Notes under the pieces: generated by a model
What the model was told of the DNA's origin: nothing
What the model saw: the letters and a program-made list of their open reading frames with translations, nothing else
The model's database searches: none
Part shown: positions 11,101-23,100 of the stretch, one piece after another
How positions within the stretch are numbered: position 1 is the first letter of the stretch
Layout: each line of letters opens with the position of its first letter
Position numbers and translations under genes: made by a program
Assembly (NCBI GenBank): GCA_029237695.1
Contig: CM055266.1
Location: 117,073,370-117,137,369 of the forward strand
Source: Conchocele bisecta
Taxonomy: Eukaryota; Mollusca; Bivalvia; Lucinida; Thyasiridae
DNA length: 64,000 bases
Direction: 5' to 3'

Positions 11101-14100
11101 TATTTGTGGCAGACATTTTGGACGTCATCTTGAATTATACAAAGTCATAAAGATAACAGAGTGTCATCAGTCAAATGTCAATAGAATAGGGTATGTAGAT
11201 GTAAACTCATCGTGAATAATTAGTTCAATATATTATACGAAAAACGATATAAATATCGTTTTTCGTATACTATATTTAACTAATTATTCTTCTCAATATC
11301 AATTGCAGTGCACAAATTGAAATTGTAACATAGATGTGAGCATCTTGGATGTTGTATTGCATATTAAAACATATGTCTAACTTTTAGGGTATATGCATTA
11401 AAGCATTATATAATATGTAACAAAATTATATATTCATTTCTGACTATAAAGAATGAAACATGTGGTTTTGTTGTTTTGTGCAGCCACCTTGGACGCCATC
11501 TTGGACTATGGAAAATGCTCAAGGGTGACAGAGTGTCATCCACCTGATTCCAATAACATATGTCATGAAGATGCGAAATCACCAAAAACCCATTGTTTGT
11601 ACGCCAAGTCCCTCGACAGATCGACTATCAGGTTTTTAGATGTGTTTACAGCAGAATTTCTGTAATATTTTTCTAATGGATTGACATGTTTTTATGAAAC
11701 ATAGCACGGCAAATGCGGAAGTCGAACAGGTTGCCATTTGTTGATTAGTTTGCTATAATCTCATAGTTATGTCGCTTAAACGAAGAATAGATTATTACCG
11801 TCAATGTAAAAGGACAATCTAGAGCACGTGACTGTAAAAATTAAAGGCTACTCGATTCTTCGTGAAAGTTTTAAGTAATATTATGAAGAACATTTAGAGC
11901 ACCCACCCATAAAACGCATCAGTACGGCAACTTACAAGGGACATGTGCATTTTTATTTTCTATCTCGTTCCCACGAGGTAGCTATCTCGTTCCCATGACA
12001 CAGCATCTCGTTCCCACGATGTAGGATATCGTTCGAATGAGTTAGGTATTTCTTTCCGACGACATAGCACCTCGTTCCCACGAGATAGGATATCGTTCCC
12101 ACAAGTTATGTATCTTGTTCCAACTACATAGCATCTCGTTCGAACAACACAATATAATAGCAGATATGAATCCACCATCTTGAATAACAATGATGCTACC
12201 TTCTGATGGGCTGACTATGTCGTGGAAACGAGATAGCTAACTCGTGGTAACGAGATTCTACGTCGTGAAAATGAGATATATAACTCGTGGAAACGAGATC
12301 CTATATCGTGGGAAAGGGATTCTATCTCGTGGGAACGATATGCTTTGTTGTGGGAACGAAATACACATGTTCCTTTCAATATAGGAATGAATGGCCTTTT
12401 TGTGGAATTTATCGCGGTATAAACTTGGAAAAGTCGCGGGAATACTGGACGAAGTCCGGAAGGCCTCGTCCAGTATTCCCGCGACTTTTCCAAGTTTATA
12501 TCCCCGATAAATTCCACAAAAAGGCCATTCATTCCATATAATTCCAGCATTTGAAATAAATTCATCAAGAAAATGTGTTTATATTCCGTTTTCTTAAGAA
12601 TTATTTTAACTGCGTCTGACGGTTACGGAAAGTAGTTCGGCTTGGGAGTTTACTGTGATATTAATTTTGGACAGAGACTTGCTACGGACGAATCAAATGT
12701 TAGGGAATTGTGTAAATATTTTTGTGCTGGAATTATGCTGCTGTGCATACGACATCGTTATTTGTGCGCTGTATATATCATCAAATTCCGTACATTTGTC
12801 ATGAAGATTTAAAGAAACTACACTATAGAAATGACGTCATAGAACACGTCACATCGGAAATACAGGTTCAGAAACGCTTGGAAACCACATGATCGCATGT
12901 ACCTGTAGAATACCACTTCCAGATGCCCTCAATATCACCATCAGACGCTCCCAGCCAGAACTGCTGGTGCTGTCGTTCTTGATCTGGAAGTAACACAGAC
13001 AGGAATGCACATGATAACCCGAATGTTCTGTCTGTAACGCAGGGCCGTAACGCAGGGCCCTGCGTTACAGACAGAACATTCGGGTTACTCGCATGAGTGT
13101 TACATTTAATAGATTGAAGTATATGTGTACAATGTTTTTTATTGAAAACATCTTCGTATTTTTTTGCCATTCATTTGAACCGTCTCATCGATGAGTGGTA
13201 ACAACATATACGTTCGAGAAAAAAATAAGAGAATGTCGATTTAAAAAAAAATCATAATTCTCTAAAATAATGAATGAATGACGATCATACGATATATCTC
13301 GGTCAGTCTGTATTTAAAAACTACTTGAAGTAGATTGCATTATCAACTAGCGTACCAAAATTCATCAACTTACTGCAAACTGTTCAATAGTACTACATGT
13401 AGTCACAGAGGATCTTACACAAGTGCTGATTTAATATAGTTATTGAATGAGTTTACTGATTTCGTAAGAAACGAGGCTCCGTCGAGAATCTTATGACATA
13501 CATCTGGCATCTGCGTATGATATTTATTTATTTCGCTGCAGTCAGCGAAATAAATAAATATCATACGCAGATGCCAGATTTTATTTATTGCATACCCACA
13601 GCATCATACATTGAAGCTGAGCTGATCGTAACAATGTATTTAATTCCACAGCCTCCTGGTATTCATATGTATTACATTAATGTCTGTTACGCGAAACCTG
13701 CCCAAATTGTGCGGCTATATCCACAATTGTAGCACATTTCAAGAATGAGCCGTCTTTTTATTTTGTGAAATTTTGTCAAATATTGATTTTCCCATGCTAA
13801 ATCCCATATACATTAATATGTTCACGGCAGTGAAAATAGAAAAGAAGCAAAATCCGTATTAAATCCCCATAGTATGGGGATTTAATACGGATTTTTCTTC
13901 TTTTCTAATTTCAGACATAGCGGGCAGATTTTAAAAATTTAACTTTTGTTTTCTTCGATCATTTCCAACCTGTCTAGTCAGGTTTCGAAGTCAAAATCCA
14001 AATGTTTCCGTTTATCGACTCCTCCTCTAGGTTCTCCAGTCCATTTCCCCCCATGGTAAATTCCCATAGACAAATAACTTTTTCATATTAATAAAGCAAT

Positions 14101-17100
14101 ATTTCACCGAATTTCATGAAATAAAAAAAATAAAAAGACGACTAATTCTTAAATTTTGCTAAAAGTTCACATTATAGAAAAAACATTGTTTTTGCATTGC
14201 GTTTATAGCCATGCATTTTGACCAGGATTTGTGAAACAGACAGTAGTGTACATGTATTTCCAAGTTTACGCAATAAGAAATGGTGTTATATACTTACAAT
14301 TCTTGAAGAGTTTTGCGGCGTACCATTTAATGAACTTGTTCTCGTTGGACGTCTCGATGGCGATAAGCTCGCTGTTATGGAGTTTACAGTAATTCTGGAA
14401 AACAAAACAGGTATATAACACAAGAAACTTGGACTCGTTTTTATAACTCATATATCTCCATTCAAGAAATTGATATTATTATTTCTTATATCCGAGACAT
14501 TATACGAGACATTTTGTGACAAAATAAACATTCATTCACCATTACCCCACGTATTGATTGGCATTATTATACATTTTATATCAGACGTAAATTTCCACAC
14601 TGATATCAGGGGCGATAATAGTGTTTCCTTAAAATGTTAACGGACATTACTATTTATTCTCTGTATTTATTTTTTGATTTGCAATGATCATACTTTTTAA
14701 TCTGTCGAAAATATTATGTTTTCAGGTGATAAAAAAAATATTATGCCTCATTTGCATATATGAAAATAGCCTGATACCGCCGCTAGTCATAATCAGTGAA
14801 ATAAATATTACTAAATTATTATATCTGTATAACGGGCACTCGTAATTTGTAGAACTGGTGGCATAGCGACACAATTATACACTTATTTAATTTATATAAA
14901 GAACATTGTGTGCCTAGTGGGCATGTACCTTTAAAAAGAGTGACAAACACTGCAGATCAGAAATCACCCACGCGTATCTTGAAGTACTCTCTGTTCCACG
15001 TTTTGCTGCCGACGAACTTTTGGCTATTAAACACATTGAATCTAAAAAATATTTAAAAGTAAGTACTTTTTTATCAATAACAAAAAAGTCACGATTTTCC
15101 TATGGGAATTTAACATGGGGAGTCAATTTACAAATTTTTTCGTTTTTTGATCCTGAAGGATCAACAAACGAAAATTTTTGGAAATTGACTCCGAAACCTG
15201 GCGAGATAGCTTGAAAATGACGTAAGTAAGAAAACAAAAGTTAGATTTTAAAAATCGGTCCACAAATAAAAAAAATATTTAAAAAAATTCTATTTTTAGC
15301 CCCCATGTTAAATTCCCATAGGAAAATCGTTTTTTCGCAATAAAATCAATATTTGATGGAATTTCATCAAATAATTTTTATTGGGGAGGGTGACTTTTTT
15401 GTTATTGATAAAAACGTATTTATTTTTAAATAATTTTTAGATTTAATGTGTTTAAAGGTACATGCCCACGCAGTAGGCACACAATGTTCTTTATAGGAAT
15501 TAAATAAGTGTATAATTATGTCACTATTCCACTAGTTCTAAAAATTACGAGTGCCCGCTATACAAATATAATCATTTATTAATTATCAATTTACTGTTAG
15601 CGACGCGCGGCGGTAACAGTCTATTTTGATAATGTGCGGGGACGACGACTTTAACATCACGGCTTGCGGTGCGCATGCGCAGTATACTACGCGCGCCAGT
15701 AGGCTTCCCAATATGTAAACAAGATTATCAACATGTCGAAACGTCCAGGACGGAATTTGTATGAAACGGTGTCGGCCAAAAAAAAAGCCGAAATGTCTGA
15801 GGGACAGGCAGTACAGAGAGAGAGAGAGAGTGGTTAATATTGGCGACCAGATCACCAAATGGAAAGAGTTACGTGAAGATTTAGATTTGGACTCGTAACA
15901 GAGATTTTTGTTCTCAACTTCCGATACTTCACTGCGCATGTCAAATATGTGATATGATTGACCGTGTCACGTGACGCGTGTTGGTAAAAATAGTACGAGG
16001 TCGGAAAATACCCTTTCTGGTCGCGGCATATAAAATGCGATTTAACACCAATTAACACGCGCCGTAATTAAAAATAAATCGTTAGTGGGTAGACAAATGG
16101 CTCATATAAGGCATGACAAAAAATGAAAAGTAGTAGTACAGTGTAACCTGCTGCGTGGGCATGTACCTTTAAAAGCCAAAAGATTGTCGGCAGCAAAACG
16201 TGCAACAGACAGTAGTCACCTCCCAGGGTGTCCGGTTGAGAGAGATTTCACTGGTTTGTCAATGTACAAGTTTTAGCTGGTGCATTTTGTTATACTTATT
16301 CTCGGAAATCGCGATATTGACATTTTACGAGCCGGGTTCAGATTATGTTCGTTTTATAGTCTATATTTGCGTCTAGCACATATTCAGTCGACCGCCTGTG
16401 GCAAAAAGAACAAGATACTATGCAGCGGAATCTCCCTAAACCGGAGAGGCTGAGTACATCTCAGCATCGGCAGTAAGAGGCCGTTGCACGTGCTCCAGTA
16501 GCCGATTTCACCAACATTGAAAAGTATACTTATCTAGCAAAGTATACTTTGAGGGAGTAATCATTTATTTTTCCCGAAATGCATTATTTCATATAGAACT
16601 AACGACTGCATATTATTTGATAATTAAAAGTATGCAGAATTATTATACTGAATTCATTACATTATCACAGCCATTTTGGCTGTGATAATGTAATAAATTC
16701 AGTATAATAAAAATTAATAAATTTATCCAAAAATTTAAAATTTCTCCCTCAAAGTATACTTTGCTAGATAAGTATTCTTTGCAATTTTGATGAAACCGGC
16801 TACTGAATGTTTTGATATAAGCACACCCTGGTGATTCAAATAACGTCTTCATTCGTATGGGTGCAGTTCTAGTTTATTGATGTCTGTTTATTCCATACGA
16901 TGACCTGTAGCCGATTTCATCAACATTGCAAACTATTCTTATCTAGCAAAGTATACTTTGAGGGAGAAATTTTCAATTTTAGGATAAATTTATTAATTTT
17001 TATTATACTGAATTTATTACATTATCACAGCCACTTTGGCTGTGATAATGTAATAAATTCAGTATAATAACTGCATACTTGTAATCATCACATATATGCA

Positions 17101-20100
17101 GTGGTTAGTTCTACATGAATTTCGTGAAAAATAAATGATTACTTATAAGCACACGCTGGTGATTCAAATAAAGTCTTCATTCGTATGCGTGCAGTTCTAG
17201 TTGATTGATGTCTGTTTATTTCATACGATGACCTGATGACATAACAGCTACGTCTCCATTTCCACGCGTCAATACTTTGTCTGTTCCTGATTAATCGGTC
17301 CATATTTCATATACTGCAGAATCACCGATCATCTGGCAATAAGCGAGGTCCTAGCGACCACAGGCATTCGGCGTAGGTATAACTCATTATATATACACAA
17401 GGTTTCTGACTTTGGTCGGACACGACCTCGTATCATAACACATTCCGCGATTGTATTAAAGCTGATGGGATTATGTTGGCGGAAAGTATTTTAAACATGT
17501 TATTTTGTTATGATACGAGGTCGTGTCCGACCAAAGTTATAACGATGAAATCCGAAACACGCCGAATGCCTGTGCTAGCGACCGCACTGAACGCACTTCT
17601 GGATGCGGCGAAGTTGGCGCAAAAGAAAGAAATTGACAGTAATTAGTTTTACTAAACTTCGTACAATAAAATGTTCGTACCAAAAGTTTTATGAACTTGC
17701 TTTTACCAGAACATACGCTATGATTATTACAATCACGTGGTTAACTAACGTTACCATTTCCTACCTACGCGTGTACATCGTTACATGAACAAATCCATTC
17801 AATATTTTCCAACAGTCGCTGTCAGTGCAGATGTTATTTTAAATTTGGCACTTACGTACTACAGTGGAACCTCTCTAAACCGGACACACTGGGTCCCCAG
17901 GGTGTCCGGTTTAGAGAGGCTCCACTGTAAGTAAGCACTCCATGAACAGCGTTTGTCATTTTCAATCATGAACAGAAACGAAAATGTAATAATTAAAGTG
18001 AAACCAATCTAAATTAAACACAATGGGGTATACAGGGTGTCCGGTTTAGAGGGGTTCAACTGTACTTAGTCCAATGCAGTTTAGTGAAATGGGCCCCTGT
18101 ATCTTCGATCTGTCCACGAGTTGATGACGTAGAGTACAAGTGTCTCGCCCACGACGGTCAATGACACCAAGGTCAAGGTGAGGAAGTTATGGTATGAAGT
18201 TTGGTAATGATCCGAGCAACGGATTATGAGATATTCGACAGTTATGGCCGCGTGAGTGGAGCAATGGGGCTTGTGACATTTGTGAATATTCACACTTCTG
18301 AGGGCCGTTTCACTAATCTTCGTACGACTAAAATGTTCGTAAGTGCAAAATTCTGATAGTCTGTAAATTTCACATTAACAATGTTTTCTTGTAAACAATT
18401 ATTGGATTTACATTTATTGAGCATAGGCTGCATTTGCAGCCTATGCTCAATAAATGTAAATCAAATAATTGAGATTACTAGACGATCCTAAATTTGCACT
18501 TACTAACATTTTAGTCTTAAGAAGTTTAGTGAAACGGGCCCCTGATCTTCCAGTGCACTCATGTGGCCTGATATGGATCAACACTATAAGTTAAAAATAA
18601 ACATTACAGGTGCTTCATTGACTGCATGGCGAACAGTACAGGCCCTGATCAGACAGCGCGGATGCGCAGGCTGATCTGGGCATACACTGTCGCATAACCC
18701 AAAGGCCCCATATCGCCAGTCACAGCCACATTTGGACGTACATGTACGTCGAAAATTGTTGACCCTCGGAATTGTACGTTAACCCGTTCAACACCACATG
18801 CCTGTATTGTGGTCTTGGCAAACAGTGTAACGAGCCGTCTCATCAGATCTGCAAAATTAACATATAAAATTCCATTCCAGTTATTTAGGGGTGGTAGGGT
18901 TAACTGTGAAAGCCCATAGTATTCACCATATACTGATTTGTCTAGCAACATTCAGTTTCTAATGAAACAAGTACCAGCCGTCAGAAGGAACTGTGGCTGT
19001 AACTGGAGAAATGGGTCTTAGAGGTTTGTCAGCACGGCAGCAGTGTACAGTGGGGTCAGCGTGTAAGTGCACACACAACGAACATGACAGGTTGGTTCGC
19101 TACCCACCAAAAGTGTATGTTGTTACCACTCAGTTGAACCGTCTCGCCGAGACGGTTCAACTGAGTGGTAACAACATACACTTTTGATGAGAAATGAGAA
19201 AAAAATGCAGAAAAATATTTTTATTATTTTTGTATACATGAAATACAGTGGGGTCAGCGTTCCAACCTGTCGTGTTCGTTCGTGTGTGCACTTACACGCT
19301 GACCCCACTGTAACTCCACAGGGTGTCCGGCTTAGAGAGGTTTCACTGTAAATCAGGCATTTGATCATTGTGAGCCATGGCTGTGTGTGTGCTATGCGAT
19401 CACGAACAGACATTATCACCTGAGATAAATGACAAAGAACTCATAAAACTAAGATCACAGGTGTTTTCTCCGTGTCCGGTTTAGAGAGGTTCCGCTGTAG
19501 ATCGTTTTCAGTGCTATTTGATCCGGAGCTAAATTGGTCACAAATCCCATAAGCCCCATTTCTCCAGTTATAGCCACATATTATACCATAATGGTATTTC
19601 GTCATATCCTGACTAATATACAAACATTCAGTTTCGATGGAAACAAGTATCTACGCACGTCAGAAGTAATTACGTTTCTAAATCCATACAGTAATGTCCA
19701 TATCTACGGATCCCCGCAGGGGACGTACAATTCTTTTTTTTATTAATTCGTTCCCACCAAATAACCTCAATTTAACAATTCGTTCCCATGAATTAACTAT
19801 TCGTTCCCACGAATTATCAATTCGTTCCCTCAATTTAACAATTCGTTCCCACGAATTAACAATTCGTTTCCACGAATTATCAATTCGTTCCCTCAATTTA
19901 ATAATTCGAAGGGAACGAATTGTCATTTCATGGAAACGAATTGTTAATTAGAGGGAACGAATTGTTATATCGTGGGAACGAATTGTCATTTCGTGGGATC
20001 GAATTAATATAAAAAAGAAATATATGTCCCCTGCGGGGCTCCGTACATATCAGCTCGGATTAATCATAAATCGATGTATTGACCAGGCAGTTGTGAGTTA

Positions 20101-23100
20101 GTTGTAGTTCTCATTTATCGGTGAATATGCCTCACTTTGCAAATGTCAAATACGTACTAGTAGCACACATAACATTTCCGTTTGTTTCTGAGATGTACTT
20201 GGCGGGAATAATACAACGGGTCTTGGAATGTGTTATATCATACATATGAGCAGAGGCATATACAATATTTGATATGAGGAGACAAACCATATGATTAACT
20301 ATTTGCATGCTGAGAAACTTGTGGGCTATAAATAGTTCAAAACTAGCGGACAAGAATTCATCATATTTTCTTGTATTTCTCCCCGTAAATATCATGAATA
20401 TGTCTTGGAATTTCATTAGAATTGAGTCCTGAGGACTCAATTCTAATGAAATTCCAAGACATATTTACAGAGAGAAATAAAACATATAGTCCTAATTTGT
20501 TTGGCGGATATTTTCGCCGCTAGCATGCAAAGAGTGAAGTACACACGGAGATATCCGATTTTTCATGAAATATATCTACAGACACTGCGATATTTCTGTT
20601 CATGCTATTTGACGGGTGTTTCATCGACTGAATGGCAATCAGTGCAGATCCAGATCAGACTGCGCGGATGCGTATCCATATTTGGCTGACGTGAAAAACG
20701 CATTACGCGCATGTTATACGTGCACGTGTTTCCACCACAGACATTAAAAATAGATAATTTGCCTGTTTAAACTCGGCCACTTTGATGTTTAAACACTTGC
20801 TATAGACGATAGATTTCTCGCTCTAGTCAGATGCAACAAAAATAATAATAGCTGTAAATCCGCCCAGAGGAATTGTTCACCCGGCCAGTTGTTTACACAT
20901 ATAGCATAATCATCGACAGGTGTCAATTACTGTCTGTGTTTGTTTATTTCGGCCTGTCAGAAATCAAAAGGGAATCAACTACGTTTCAAATACTCGCAGA
21001 CAGTGAAGCCTGGTATTATCTGTGTAAACAAATGACGAAGTGCGCAGGCATACATATGTGGCTGTGAATTGAGACACTGGGCCTCTGGGTTTTGTGGTCA
21101 TTGTATATCCAGATCAGCCTGTGCATCCGCACAGTCTGATCAGAATCGGCACTGCTCACCAGTCCATCAATGAAACAGCCATTGTGCTATTGACAATCAA
21201 TTTAGATCGTTATCAGGCTACATGAGTGTGCTATAGGGCCAGGAGCTACACTGGTCTCAAATCCAGTTTCTCCAGTCACAGCCACATTTGAACTATTACA
21301 GATTGCGTCCAACATATAATCGGTTACGTTCACGTGAGTGGTCACAGAAGAAAGAGAAAATAATTATAAAATGCTTCTGGTGAATCAGTATCGGAGTTAC
21401 AGTGGGGTCAGCGTGTAAGTGCACGTGTCGTGTTCGTTCGTGTGTGCACTTACACGCTGACCCCACTATACTATCTCCTAATTAGGATTTACTATCTCCT
21501 AATTAGGACTTACTATCTCCTAATTATGAGTTAGTAGTATCTCATAATGAGGAGTTAGTATCTCCTAATTAGGAGCTAGTATCTCATACTTAGGACTTGA
21601 TATCTCCTAATTAGGACTTACTATCTCTAAATTAGGACGTATTATCTCCAAATTAGGACTTTGTATGTATCTCCTAATAGTTCAACATTGGCGTCAGGAC
21701 GCTTCCATAGTCCCACATTGATTGGAAGCCAGCTAACACTTACTTGTAACCGTATTTCACGATGCAGACAACCAAATAATCCACATGGATTTAAGCCTGT
21801 ATTTAAAGGCATTGGTTTTCACGCTCAATAGTTTCGGTACAACTAGGCCCAGAAATACGATACAGATCTACAATTAAGTCACATGTGCGTCTAGCCTGTC
21901 TTGGATGGTCAATTATTATTTTTATTTACGTGAAACACCTTTCTACGGAGCGCCGCAGTGGACGTAGAATGTTTTTTTATTAATTCGTTCCCACGAAATA
22001 ACAATTCGTTCCCTCAATTTAACAATTCGTTCCCACGAATTAACAATTCGTTCCCTCAATTTAGCAATTCGTTCCCACGAAATAACAATTCGTTCCAACG
22101 GGAACGAATTGTTAATTCGTGGGAACGTATTGTTATATCGTGCGAACGAATTGTTAATTCGAGGGAACTAATTCAGTGTTAAATTGAGGAATGAATTGTC
22201 ATTTCGTGGGAACGAATTGTTAATTCTAGGGAACGAATTGTTATATCGTGGGAACTAATAGTTAATTCGAGGGAACGAATTGTTAAATCGAGGGAACGAA
22301 TTGTTATTTCGTGGGAACGAATTAATAAAAACAATTCATGTCCCCTGTGGGGCTCCGTACCTTTCTAAACTATGTACAAAACCATTAAAATGCGCCCGGT
22401 GTGTTAACAATGTTCGCCACGAATCCAATAAAACACATGTCATACATTGGACAAACAGTATAACTTCATATCTGGGGCCCCTTTCACGAACTTCGTAAGA
22501 CAAAGAATTTCAAGAGTTTTCAACATTTAATTTTATAATATCATTGACACTTGCAGTGCATGGTGGAATATCTGTAGTGCATGTAATCACATACACTGAT
22601 AATCACATACACTGATAATCACATACACTGATGCGTGCATATATGTGCAAACTGGTAATATAGGAATGAATGGCCTCCATGGTGGAATATCTGTAGTGCA
22701 TGTAATCACATACACTGATGCGTGCATATATGTGCAAACTGGTAATATAGGAATGAATGGCCTCCATGGTGGACTATCTGTAGTGCATGTAATCACATAC
22801 ACTGATGCGTGCATATATGTGCAAACTGGTAATATAGGAATGAATGGCCTTTTTGTGGAATTTATCGGGGTATAAACTTGGAAAAGTCGCGGGAATACTG
22901 GACGAAGGCCTTCTGGCCTTCGTCCAGTATTCCCGCGACTTTTCCAAGTTTATATCCCCGATAAATTCAACAAAAAGGCCATTCATTCCTTATAATTCCA
23001 GCATTTGAAATAAATTCATCAAGAAAATGTGTTTATTTTCCGTTTTCTTAAGAATTATTTTAGCTGCGCCTCACGGTTACGGAAAGTAGTTCGGCGTGGG

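Larger units (their letters stand above)
15451..16174. mobile_element. Family F element with captured gene fragment
   Basis: Ends TTTAAAGGTACATGCCCACG and CGTGGGCATGTACCTTTAAA. About 450 bp of interior is unlike other F copies and holds an NRF-1-type site and a short coding fragment. Confidence 0.8.
14990..16211. mobile_element. Family H' element interrupted by family F
   Basis: Starts CTGTTCCACGTTTTGCTGCC and ends GGCAGCAAAACGTGCAACAG. The inner hairpin is CCCATGTTAAATTCCCATAG. Family F fills 15451-16174. Confidence 0.75.

Noticed and set aside
12215..12568. Open frame with GINLEKSREYWTR repeated near several loci (also 22774, 28130, 46678, 55691)
   Set aside because: It recurs because it is the hairpin of family B read through. 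The frame varies and it runs across the palindrome on both strands.
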